Source: Diaporthe sp. PMI_573 (taxonomy: Eukaryota > Ascomycota > Sordariomycetes > Diaporthales > Diaporthaceae). From it: DNA of 64,000 nucleotides. The DNA is taken from the NCBI GenBank assembly GCA_021399435.1, contig JAJTUP010000004.1, positions 806,001 to 870,000 of the forward strand. Reading direction: 5' to 3'. Below the pieces are notes generated by a model, which ran no database searches, was not told the DNA's origin, and worked only from the letters and a program-made list of their open reading frames with translations. Made by a program: the position numbers and the translations under genes. Positions 13,548 through 24,285 of this stretch are shown here, piece after piece (position 1 is the stretch's first letter; every line of letters starts with the position of its first letter).

Positions 13548-14585
13548 ATGTCTTCTCTAACAACGCACGTACTGGATGCGGGACGCATGAGAAGCGAACG
13601 AAGAACACGCTGGGGCCCAGAAAGCCAGATCGCAGAACTTAATGGCCTCAAGACTGCCATTACCGCAGCTATGACACCTGAACAGCTCGACGCCTACGCT
13701 CTTCGCTTCCGAATCGAGGAAATCGGCCAGAAGATGCGCGCCGGTGAACCGATACCATCTCCTAACTCAAAAAGATCGCCATCGCCGGCACCTGAATACG
13801 ACGCCTCAGGCCGCCGTACCAACACCCGCCAACAACGCTACCGCAAAGGTTTGGAGGAAGAACGCCAAGCGCTTCTCGGCGCCGCCCTAAATACTATCCC
13901 GGGCTACCAACACCCTCGCGACTTGCAAAGATTCAAGCAGACCGTTGTTACTGACAAAGTTTACATCCCGGTCAAAGACTTCCCCAGCATCAACTTCATC
14001 GGCCAGATTCTCGGACCCCGCGGCCAGAGTCTCACCGACATGAACAACCAGTCCGGCGCCCATATCGCTATCCGGGGCAAGGGATCCATCAAGGAAGGCA
14101 GAGCGGGACACTCCCGTAACCGCAGAAACAACACTAATGCTGCCACTAATAACGACCAACAGGAGCCGCTTCATTGTCTTATCAGAGCTGACACACAGGA
14201 CAAGGTGAACCACGCCAAGAAACTGATTAACGAGGTCATCGGGGCTGCCGCCTGCGCACCGGAGGACCAGAACCAGCGGAAGCGTGACCAGCTCCGCCAG
14301 CTGGCTGTCATGAACGGGACCTTCCGCGACGACGAGTGCCGCGCCTGCGAGAATTGCGGCCAGACCGGACACCGCCATTACTTTTGCACGATGCCTACCA
14401 GATTTGCGGCCAACGTTACTTGCAACTCATGCAAGAATGCCGGCCATGTTGCCCGCGATTGCCCACAGAAAAGCATGGGGCCTGCGAAGCTGCCGCCATG
14501 GAGGAAGGACAGGCTGGCTCAGCGGCCAGAGGCCGCTGGTCCCGATGCCGAATTTGAACAGCTCATGCTGGAGATTGGGAATTAA
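13548..14585 (+). CDS. Intronless paralog of branchpoint-bridging protein (SF1/BBP): KH-QUA2 plus two zinc knuckles
   Basis: One uninterrupted frame of 345 residues. It starts with the tail of the SF1/BBP helix-hairpin region (RTRWGPESQIAELNGLKTAI, then a MTPEQLDAYALRFRIEEI block). A KH domain follows (FIGQILGPRGQSLTDM at about 145-160, with the GPRG loop), then the QUA2-type helix and two CCHC knuckles (CENCGQTGHRHYFC, CNSCKNAGHVARDC). True BBP binds the intron branch site UACUAAC during early splicing. Compared with the usual 550-600 residues, this copy lacks most of the N-terminal leader, which carries the U2AF-binding tryptophan motif, and nearly all of the Pro-rich C-terminus. It has no introns. 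KH loop and knuckle cysteines are kept, so RNA binding seems possible. It is likely a retro- or duplicate copy beside the orthologous gene elsewhere. It sits inside the block bounded by the two 15-bp arrays. Confidence 0.82.
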   Translation: MSSLTTHVLDAGRMRSERRTRWGPESQIAELNGLKTAITAAMTPEQLDAYALRFRIEEIGQKMRAGEPIPSPNSKRSPSPAPEYDASGRRTNTRQQRYRKGLEEERQALLGAALNTIPGYQHPRDLQRFKQTVVTDKVYIPVKDFPSINFIGQILGPRGQSLTDMNNQSGAHIAIRGKGSIKEGRAGHSRNRRNNTNAATNNDQQEPLHCLIRADTQDKVNHAKKLINEVIGAAACAPEDQNQRKRDQLRQLAVMNGTFRDDECRACENCGQTGHRHYFCTMPTRFAANVTCNSCKNAGHVARDCPQKSMGPAKLPPWRKDRLAQRPEAAGPDAEFEQLMLEIGN

Positions 14586-16094
14586 GTTTTGTGATATGCT
14601 AACTTCATGCTAACTTCGAATGACATATGAGTGTAACCAGATCTTGCCTACCAATGGCTGAGGTGCGGCACTGTCATGAAGCCATAGTGAACCTGGGTTC
14701 GTTGCAGCAAAATCAGCCAGCCAATTTATTCCCGCACTGTGACATCCAGTGTGATCTGTCAGATGTCAACTCAAAACTCAAGTAGTACAGCCCGCTCCGA
14801 CGCCGCGACCGGTTTCCTTGAGGTATGGAACTGCGTGCCGCCATGCCGTCCTGCCAATGTGGATGGTTCTTAAGGTCATGTCGATTCTAAACATGATCGC
14901 CAGTGCATGCACCGTAAAATTGTGTCACCAACACAGGTTTCGAGAAACTAATGATGGCGCCGCCTCCCTTTCTTTCCGTCGCATGTGCAGACAGTCGGCA
15001 ACTCAAGCACGACTTTTGACGTCGTTGGAATGTGATTTCTCTTCACCAACGGCATTGCCACCCCTAAAGGACATATACAAGTGGACAGGTTTGTACTGGG
15101 CCTCGAAGCACATCAAAGAAACAGTGTTGGTCTAGAGGGTGGGGCCAACGCGAATGTAGGCAACATTCCGGGCCTAGACAGCTTGGCACTTACATCAATC
15201 GAAAGCTGGTTGGCGAAAGTTGATGCGGTTGGCAATGCTGTCTGCACTCAGTCATGCCCCCGTTAACCCACTCCTGACACTCTCTGTCCACACTGGACTG
15301 GCTACGTTTTCTTGATGTCCCTAGTTTGGTCTTTGCAGCCTTGCTAGAGGTTGACCATCGTGATGATGCGGCCTGCACTCAGCCATGTGCAACGTTGTAC
15401 ATTACACTCTTGTGCCGCTCTTTGTCAATAGCAGTTAACGGGCTACATCTGCTTGTTTTATTGAAATTTGGCTTCTGCAGCTTTGCCAGATATAAAGCCG
15501 TCTCAATGCCGAAAACCTTGGCCCTACGGACTGTTGGCCAATGCTTGCTTACTACTGGCTCGAGAGTATCGGCTCCTTGCGTCCAACCTCATATGGCAAC
15601 GTCCAGCCCTTTCTCTGATTGTGACACAGCGGGGCGGGACTTACGTCCAATGTACCTCCTTGTAGTTGTCACTGACCAGACTACTGTGATATATCACTGT
15701 GTGTGTGTAGCGAGCAGGCAGCAATCACCTCTTTCCATACTATTTATACTGTGTATCTCGATCTCCCCCCCTCCTTGATAGCCGCATTGAGCACTCCACA
15801 TCACGATCTGGTGCTCACGAACTAAGATTTCATTTCCAACTAAGCATTGCACAGGCACTCGGTACCTCGGATTTCAGATTCCTGAACTCACCTAAACTCT
15901 GAGTGGCCCATGTCCCAGCTTTCCCTTCCATAACAAATTCATCTTGGAACGGCCGGCCTCTTCTTTCGCTTCAAACTCTCGACCTCTTATCTTAGTCCCT
16001 ACCATACGGAAGCACTAAGCCATATACCAAGTCAAGCAGGCTTCCTAAATACGCTTCTTTCGATCTTACAGACTACCGAGCAAAGACTCTCACA
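14586..16094. other. Intergenic 1.5 kb, nothing recognised
   Basis: Short plus frames (14818-15135, 15326-15778) have no domain and no convincing splice sites. The last 150 bases, C/T-rich, are the probable leader of the GST gene. Confidence 0.5.
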
Positions 16095-17112
16095 ATGTCT
16101 ACTTTCCCATCCGACAAGGCGCCTAAACCGGGCCTGAACATCTACGGCTGTGCCTCCGTTAACCCGTACAAGATGGCAATTGCTGCTGAGGAGCTTGGGT
16201 GAGCCGTCTTCTATGTTTATCAATGCCAAAAGGGCTGACCTTTTAGAGTTTGCTGACACTTTACTAGAATACCATACAACTATATCGCCCTGGATATGGG
16301 TGCCGGGGAGCTCACTGCTGAATGGTTCAAATCTGTCAACCCTAACGGGCGCGCGCCTGCTATCGTCCACATCAAGGAGGACGGCACAACTGTCAAGGTT
16401 TTCGAAAGTGCCGCATGCCTACTTTATCTTGCCAGTGAATTCGACAAGGAACGCAAGATATCTTGGGAGCTTGGTACCCCGGAGTACTGGATGCAGTTGT
16501 CCTGGGCAAGTATACCCTCAATCTGCACTCTTTTTCAATAGCTCGTCTAACGCTCTCCTCCGTAGCTGTCGTGGCAAGTTGCGGGCTATGGCCCAATGAT
16601 GGGTCAAGCGTGCCACTTCAACCGCTATTCTCCTGAGCAAGTGCCATACGGAAGTTGGCGATATACTGCTGAAGCCAGACGTTTGAACCATGTACTGAAT
16701 GAGCAGCTCGTAGGTGCTTCAATAGATGACTACGATTTTCATATCCCATAAGCTAACCGAATATCAGGCTACGTCTGATTTTGTTGCTGGGAACCGCCTG
16801 ACAATTGCCGACATTGCGATTTTCATCTTCGCTCACTCGAACAAGTGGTGCGGTGTCGATATCAACGAGTGCCCCCACGTGAAAGCCTGGCACGACAAGC
16901 TCCTTGAGCGGCCCTCGTTCCAGAAGGCGCTGCAGATTCCAGTCCCATACCAGTTCAGCGACGTGGCAGTGTCGGCTCCCGAAGCCCAGGACTTCTACAA
17001 AACTATTAGGAAATACGGTACCCAGATGATCAAAGGGGCGACGGAACAGTGGAAGGGGGAGGTTGTGCCTGTGCCCTCTGACCATGCAAATCTCGAGGTC
17101 ACCCATACATAG
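16095..17112 (+). CDS. Glutathione S-transferase
   Basis: Exons 16095-16198, 16268-16505, 16566-16709 and 16768-17112 give 276 residues. The N-terminal thioredoxin-like half shows the SVNPYKMAIAAEELG helix with the position that normally contacts glutathione. The cis-Pro block is PNGRAPAIVH, and ESAACLLYLASEFD is the Glu-Ser pair that binds the gamma-glutamyl group. The all-helical C-terminal half has the usual GPMMGQACHF and LTIADIAIF signatures. It fits the fungal Ure2-like/GTT group, which conjugates or reduces electrophiles with glutathione. The second intron (16506-16565) keeps frame and family sequence (YWMQLSW then LSWQVAGYGP) only with a GC donor (gcaagt). The gene looks intact. Next to a dead P450 it may be left from a former detoxification or metabolite locus, which is inference. 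Confidence 0.92.
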
Positions 17113-17598
17113 ATCCTTTACAAATTCCGCCGAGGTTTCCATGGGACTCAAGCTCTCTAAAGGGGTATGACTCGTTGTCGACGGTCACTGTGCTGACCCC
17201 AATTGCGAAAAGTAGTTCATTACGGGAATTATCCACTTTGCTTTCTCAACTCAAATCTGAATTTTGCGATTGAAAGATGCTAGTTGCGCGCTGATCTGAT
17301 TGTCAACATGATTGTCCAATTAAACTGTGGAAATGATTCGCGTGCCTAGGTGTATACCACGGTCGTGCGATCCCGCCAATCACATTGTCTTCCTATTTGA
17401 TCTGGTGCTTGGATCGCTCGCCGTAGTCAAGCTGCCTCACAAATAAATGTATTTGGAATGCAGTTCTAAACCGTTCACATGTAGTCATCGAGAACTCAAT
17501 ATTTGATATTTGTATTGACACGTGAAAGCAACTATGATATGCTATTTATCGCCGATGATCGTGTCTGTGATAGAGTTGTCTCTTCGGCCTGGATATGG
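17113..17598. other. Intergenic between GST and P450 pseudogene
   Basis: No gene or repeat is seen. The C-terminal part of the P450 (K-helix distal part, heme loop) should lie here on the minus strand, but no trace of it is recognisable. Confidence 0.5.
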
Positions 17599-18800
17599 TT
17601 AAAGTTCCACTAATCGAAGTTGGTCACTGTGGATCACAGCGTTTGGCATCATGACAATGCCACCTTTCTTTAGTAGGTAATGGTCGTCTACCAATGTGTC
17701 CTCTTTGATCACACGCGCAGCTATGCTGGTACCGTGAAATCGCAATACCTCTTGCCATGTTGAGAGCAGGATAGGGCAAGCCGTCATGACGTCTGCGAGG
17801 TCAATTGTGTGAGCACCGTCGGGACTCGTTCTTACCAGCTGCTTGACCTCGTGACGACAGTCCTACGAGATGACGGGATTAGCAAAGACTTGCCACAGCA
17901 TCCAAAAAGCCGTAGGCACAGTGTTCACAATGGCAGCTGCAACCTGACCGATTTCCACGTGCGCATTCTCGTTGCCCCAGTATTAAGACGAAAAACCGCA
18001 TTGTGCCTATTTTGTAGCTAAACAAGTAGTGACCCATCACGATCTCTATTGTTGTTGAAATATTGATAGAACTCTGCAACCAGTACATGGCATGCTTTCA
18101 GGCTTCGCCTGGCAAGGATGCTTGGGAACAGATCCAGCAGGAGCGTCATAATGCCGGACTCAATATTCGAACCATGCAATTTCATTCTTCGCGTTTTGGA
18201 ACGGGTTATGTGATCCATAGCTTGCCTCCATCGTGTAAGTAAATATCTCGTGGCGAAACCAACTCGTACAGGTTGACTGTAGTTGGGCCCACTCGCCGCC
18301 AGCCGGTCAGAGGCTGCTGCGAAGTGTTTTACTGCTGCCATGCTGAGTGAATCCAATCCTTGACCTGGTGACGCATCGGGGGCAATAGCTCTTGCCAGGC
18401 TTTGTAAGTAACTGTCTTTGGCCGTCTCCTTGTCTCTAGTGAGCTTTTAAATGCTGTCTTTGCCCAGGAGCACTACTTTCTCGCAGAGCCGGGCTTGTAT
18501 CGGGGAAAACGCAACGGTCGATATGTGACGGTCGATACGCTGAATCATGTGCAGGCTGTTGACGACGTATAGAGGTGACCCAGGTACACGTAGAGTGTAG
18601 ATTGGAAGACGGTATTTATCTCTAATCGGAGCCAATATCCGTTATAGTGCGTCAGAAATATATGTGATTCGTGATGTTAGACATTTAGGATACAGCTAGA
18701 CACAAGTACCGCATCCGAACATAGTAATAACCTTTCTGAGTGAGCATGCCGATGGGAGGATTGATAAAGGAAATTGTCCCAACAATGGCCTCTGGGTCTC
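17599..18800 (-). pseudogene. Cytochrome P450 remnant without heme-binding end
   Basis: Minus-strand fragments line up as one P450. They are an N-terminal FINPPIGMLTQKG region near 18730-18780, RDKYRLPIYTLRVPGSPLYV at 18580-18640, a middle part (TRWRQAMDHITRSKTRRMK), an I-helix-like AAAIVNTVPTAFWMLWQVF, and the K-helix STWQEVLRFHGTS (ExxR). Damage is heavy. In-frame stops fall near 18449 (TAA), at 18021 or so (TAG) and near 17862 (TAG). One frameshift lies around 17960-17970, and the reading ends at 17599 after the PNAVIHSD strand, before the FxxGxxxCxG heme loop. The N-terminus stops where array B begins. At least two of the stops could be CAR to TAR changes. It cannot encode an active enzyme. 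Its closest relatives would be fungal P450s of the CYP7/CYP8-like group, but that is only an impression. Confidence 0.8.
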
Positions 18801-18810
18801 TTGGTTCATG

Positions 18811-18885
18811 TGTGGGATAATCTCCTGTGGGATGAAATTCTGTGGGACAACCTCTTGTGGGACAACCCCTTGTGGGACAACCTCC
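18811..18885 (+). repeat. Five-unit 15-bp tandem array B
   Basis: Five units of exactly 15 bases begin at 18811, 18826, 18841, 18856 and 18871, each starting tgtggga; the commonest is tgtgggacaacctcc. It is the same repeat as array A (12902-12989) in the opposite orientation. Just outside both arrays are short shared words (gtaagc.agc and ggctgtgttg) at differing distances. Confidence 0.85.
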
Positions 18886-19696
18886 TAATTATCAGTAAGA
18901 GAGTAAGCAAGCCATAGGGCTCGCTCCACAATGCCGTATTGTAGCATATGGCTGTGTTGCTGTAACGATCCATCTGAAAGTTCGCATAGAGACATACACG
19001 CACACGGGTATGTGTTTTCAACATCCATGCACTCCATCCTTTTTCAACCATGTCCTTATCTGTCTCCGAAAGCTCAAGCCGTGGTCTAAACGAAGCACGT
19101 CTAAGGGACTGAGCGAGGGAGAGCACAGTTCCAAGCATGCCCGACAGCATGGAGGAACATTACAACATGCGTACTGTATTTTCAAGAATAACAAGACGTG
19201 GCTATCAGGACGCAATAAAAGAAAAGGAAGCACAAACATACGACGATCCAACCAGGGACAGAGATGGTCCACGACCGGCGGCAGACTCACACCCCTCAAC
19301 CGCAGTCCAGGTGCAAGCAACCCACAAGATCCAAAGAGCAATTTCCCCCCAAGAAAAGCCGTACGCGCGAGCAACGTGGGTATAAGCACAAAACATACAC
19401 TCGCAACAAGACAACAACCCTACATACAGAAAAAGGATGCTTTTGTATTGGATTCAGAAATACCAGAGCAAGTCAACCTGGCTACATACAAGCCCCGATT
19501 ACCCACCCCTCCCCTCCATCCTACGAAGAAAGGCAAAATCACATACTTGTTTGTCCCTCCCTTCGTAGAAAAAAATAAAATACCTGGGGCATTATCCATT
19601 ATTCATCTCCAAGAAGAAAAAAAAGAGGAACACAAAAACCCTCAAAAGTGACAATCCAGTTATCTCGGGCCCCCGACGACAGAAACGAAACATCAA
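18886..19696. other. Intergenic, 3' side of PDS5
   Basis: An A-rich plus-strand stretch carries some chance frames (19010-19651) that have no domain. It should contain the PDS5 3' untranslated end. Nothing else is seen beyond the outer flank of array B. Confidence 0.5.
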
Positions 19697-22600
19697 CTAT
19701 TCCGAGTCAAACACGTCCTTGGCCCTCCTCGACCGGCCGCTGGTTCTCGTCGGCGCCGCCGCGGCTGTCGCAGCCGCCCTGCCTCGGGTCGGGAGAGTCG
19801 CTGCAGCAGCGGCCTTGCCCTTTGGCGCTGCCTTCTTCGGGGTCTCTGCCTTCGCCTTCGCCGCGGAATTCCTGCCGCGACGTCGTCCGTTTGTCGCAGG
19901 GGGCTCTTCGTCCTCTGCCTCTGCTTCCTCTTCTGGTGGGTCGGACAGCTCACTGCCGTCTCGGCCCTCGGCTGCAGGCTCCTGCTCATCCTCGTCCATG
20001 GGCTCGGCTTCGACGTCTACCTGGTCGCCATCGCTTCCCTCCTCCCCTTCCTCGCCGTCTTCGTAGTCCCACTCGGCGACTCCTTCCAGCATCTCCTCGT
20101 CGTCCTCGTCGTCATCTCGCTCCGCATAGTTGGAGCTCTTCCTGGGAACGGCACGGCCACTACGACGGCGTTCCGACTCGGGGATGTTTGGCGATGAGGC
20201 GCGAGGTTTCTTGGTCTTGGGCGTCTTTGCCTTCGCGGCCGACTTCTTCAGGGTCGTCTGCTTCTTCGACTTGAAGGAGCTTGGTTGAGCGATCTTGCTC
20301 TGCGATCTTGCCTTCTTAGCAGGGGGCTGCCCGCCGTCATCCATTGACTTCCGCTTCTGTTCGAGGTCAGTAAATAGTTCAAGTCTTGACCAGGTGGGAA
20401 GCCGATCATGTGTGCTGGAAAATACCTTTTTGCGATCCATCGACTGTAAGACTTTGTCCAGCCTCTGCTCAATGCCCTCCGGGATGAACTGCTGTTCAGA
20501 AAGCTTCTGCGCAGCTTCGTGGTTAGGAAGGGCAAGGAACAAGCCCGTGGGCAGCCCGGTCTTCTTGCTGTACGCCTCGAAAGTCCAGCCGCGCTTCTCC
20601 TGCCATTTCCTGATAACAGCCAGTGCCAGGTCACACACCGTGTAGAGATTCTCGCTCTTTTCCGGCTCAATGGCATCCTTTGTCTGCTTGACACGCTCCG
20701 CATAGCGAGCTAGCAGCCCCAGGTTGGATTCGTTGGCCACGTTACTGACGTAGTAGACGATATAGCGGGAGTGATCAACTAGATCATCTTCAGCAGGGCC
20801 CAGATCTGGATGGTGGGCCAACAGAGACAGCAGCCTGGGCATGACGGCTTCCATGACAGGTGTGCCTGTATTCTCATAATGATGGACTCTCGATCGGATC
20901 CAAGTCTCCACCCTGGTCTTGAACTCCGTGACTGGCTCATATGCTGTGATGAAAATGATGGTGTAGAACCTCGCGCGAAGCTTGCTCTGCACCAAGTATT
21001 TCTGAAGCTTTTCGATGAATGCTCTCCGTGTCTGCGGGTGGGCATCCTGTGCAACCAATGCAAGCGCGTTGAAGTCCTCGGGTGGAAGATGGTCGTCAAG
21101 CTGCTTCTCTTTGCAGAGCTTGAGAACCAACTGGCCCGCGAGGAGTCTTAATCGCGCCTTGTGATGGCTTGGCGTTTGCTTGTTCTTGGACATCTCGCCG
21201 TCCTTCGTGATCAGAGTTTTGAGCATCTTGAACACGGGCTTCGCCCTCTCTTTCAGATGTGCCTCGCCATCTCCACGGCCCTGCTCCTCTGCGCGCAGCC
21301 GATTGACCAAGATCTTCAATGCCAAGCATTTCGCGATGCATTCGTCGTCCATCTCCGCATCACTGACCCAGTCCGGATCGTTGTCCTTAGCATCGGTACG
21401 AACTTGCTTCAGAATGTCTTGGATCATCTCGAGAATGGCCTGATCCTTGTCCAACGTGACCTTGGGAGCCAAAATCTCGAGTTGAGAGACTATTGCCAGC
21501 TTGTTGAGGAAATGGGGGGCTCCGTACTTCCACTGCTTCATGACCTCTTTGAATAGCCGGGTGGCATTCAAAAGACTTGTCTCATCCTTCTTTGCCAGAA
21601 GAATATGTACCGCGTACTTGGCCGCCTTCCAAGGCTTACCGTAGAGCGCAAAATTGATCATCATCTGCACGAAATTTTTGTCTTTTGGAATTTCCGCAGG
21701 ATATTTCCGCGCGTATGAGGCGCAAGCCTTGAGTGTTTCAACGACAGAGGGCTCATTTGGCTGTGTTGCGGTAGGCGCCTTCTCCGCAAGGTCTTTGCAG
21801 AGATCTCCGATATGCGATTTGAACAAGTCCGGTGTGCGCTGCGAAATCTCATTCAAAATCTCATGCGCTGTGTGCCCAAATCCATCTTGGTCGGTTCTGG
21901 AATAGTCCAAGATGGTAGACAAGTGGCTGCGGTTAAACATAAAGTAACCTGACCTGTAAAGCAGGGGTATCAGGACATCAGGAACACCAGAGAGCTGTGC
22001 ACTCTGTAGACGCTTGATCAGCTCCTTCAAGGCGTTTCGGGCTGTCTTAAAGTCATGCTCCGGACCAGTGATAAACTTGACCAGCTGGTAATTCCGCGAA
22101 TTGTTCGCCTTCGCAAATTTGAGCAGCTCCGCCCTGACCTTTGCATCATCCGGCAAGAACCGTGTGATGTAGTCAATCGTGTTCTTGAGGTTCTTCGTCT
22201 TGCGTTCCTCGTCCTGCTCCATGACGCCGCCATTGTAGGCGTCGCATGCCTTGAGGAAAGTCTGGAGTATGGTGGCAAATTGCGGCTGACGGGCTTGGAT
22301 GGCGAAGAAGGCCTTCTTGGCGTTCTGATCAAGTGACCGGACCAAGAGCAATATCCTCTCGGCCCGAACGGCGTCCTGGTCGTAGCCAGCTGCCCCTTGC
22401 TGGGATTGCGACTGTGAGCTTCCGTTTGCGCTTTTCGAGCTCTTCTTAGGAGGTGGAAAAGACAAGGGAACTAGACACTCGAAGACCACCCTGTCAAGAA
22501 GTACGTTCACCTCCAGATCATTTGCGTAGAAGGAGCTGTAGATCTTTGAAGGGGCAGCCGACAGAGCACCCACAACAACCTGATTGCCAGCGAGGATTTC

Positions 22601-24285
22601 GCCCGTTGATATAGCCCAGAGCTTGCCCAGCAGCGCCATAGCATCAACCCGGACCTGTGGCCTTCTGTCGCGGCATCGGTCGGCAAGACTAGACAGGATC
22701 GAATTCTCCTTCTCCAGGCCACCATCCGACGCTAGCTTGAGAATGAGATCGCGGAAGTTAAAAGACTCGATTGCTTTCACGCCAGCCAGGCGGACCTTCT
22801 CGTCGCTGTCATTGAGCTTCTCTCCCAGGCCACGAATGAGAGCTCGCTCATCCTCGCGGTTGAACCCGATTCCTCCAGCATTCGTGGATAGAATGTGCCC
22901 TACAGCTGTAGTCCAGGAGGCTCGGATGATTGGAGACTTGTCGTTCTTGCGACTCAAGAAGTTGAGGTAAGCCGGGTGGTATGTCTGCACGAAGGACATT
23001 GGAGAGAAGGGAGTCGTCAGGGGATTTGAAGGGGTATCGTCGGTGTCGAAATCGGACATGCGGTAAAGAGGGTATGCAGCAGGATCCAACGCTGGCGGGG
23101 GTGGTGGGCCAGCCGCCCCAATGCCGGCGATGACATCTCCAAGGGCTTCTGTCGCAAGCAGTCGCAAGCTGATGTTGTCGGCTGACAGCTCCGCGTCAAG
23201 TTGAGGGATGACGTTTTGCAAAGATGCTGGGGCAGCCTTCCAGAGTTCCCGAATCAGCAGGTGCGCCTTCCGGAGCTCCTTGAGATCGTCCTCCGATGGC
23301 CCAGCCGGGCCGTCCTCATCATCCGAGTCCGCAGCTCGATGGCCGTTGCTACCAGCCAAGCCCGAAGCTTCCATGATGACGTCGCTAAAGTATTGTCCCA
23401 CGAATCTGGCCATTTTCTCCGGATTTTCGACACAGACAGACCTTGCCATCTTGTAGGCGGCGGGCTCCTCCTTAAGAAGAAGTGTTGTTTGGTTCTCATC
23501 GCGGCTGGCTTGCTCAGTCTTGTCCTTGCCGGCGCCGGGGGCTGCGGCGCGCAGGAACTGGGCCATAATGATGTCGATGACCTTGGAAGGGATGGTAGTG
23601 GCCTCGTCGACCAACATTTCCAATATTTGTGTCATGTAGTGCTCGATATCCTTTCCGACTAGCTCGCCCGACTTTGCTTTGGTCCCAGAGACCGTGTCGA
23701 AGCAGCAGGTGAACAAACGGACGAAAAGCTCATCGTTGTTGGGTATCTCGTCGAGGAGGAGGATGCTCTGGACGTCGGACAGGGATATGAGAACGTATCG
23801 ATGTTGATTATTCCAAGTAGAGGACGGATCTTGTAGGGCAGGTAGGATCTGGTTGATGAAGAGGGCGAAGATATCCTGTCACTCCAGTCAGCAATGCCGC
23901 CGCCCGTGTCGTCGCGCCGACCTGAGCTGCTCACCTTGAGCTGCGATGAAGTGAACGGCGCATCGGGTGCACAAATCTTCAGGATGTCCACCATGCAGCA
24001 TGCAGCGTACGCCTTGACGCCCTTGTCCTTGTGGCCCAGGATGTTGGCGGAGCAGAGCTCCTTTGCGACCTTTGTCAACGAGTCCTTGTGCTCCCAGTCC
24101 TGGTCCAGCTCTGTCAATTCCTTTGCCAGGGTGTCGAGTCTCTTGTGCAGCTCTGCTGTAGGTATCGGCCTGCCAGCGCGCCATGACAATGGTTGGTTGA
24201 ACCGCAGACCCTCGTTGTCGCGCTCCTCCTCCTGCTGCTCCTCCCCCGGCGCGGGCTCGGCCGCTCTTCTCCGGCGGGACGACAT
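19697..24285 (-). CDS. pds5: Sister-chromatid cohesion protein Pds5
   Basis: Exons 24285-23935, 23875-20426 and 20356-19697 give 1486 residues. Pds5 (Spo76/BimD in fungi) is a HEAT-repeat protein that binds the cohesin kleisin, and it maintains cohesion and helps load or release cohesin on chromosomes. The N-terminal LSWRAGRPIPTAELHKRLDTLAKEL block and the following helical repeats (CCMVDILKICAPDAPFT, RYVLISLSDVQSILLLDEIP) are typical. The C-terminal 270 residues are basic, then acidic (runs of D/E), with RRRGR and TRGR patches that suit DNA or histone contact. The intron at 20357-20425 is 69 bases, free of stops and in frame. I remove it because it has gtattt, a ctgac branch site and acag, and joins MDRKK to KRKSMDD. 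Leaving it in adds 23 residues. The upstream frame stays open beyond the ATG, but MSSRRRRAAEP is the natural start. Confidence 0.95.

Noticed and set aside
19010..19651. A 213-residue plus-strand gene
   Set aside because: A-rich chance frame in the 3' region of PDS5, overlapping other frames and without domain.
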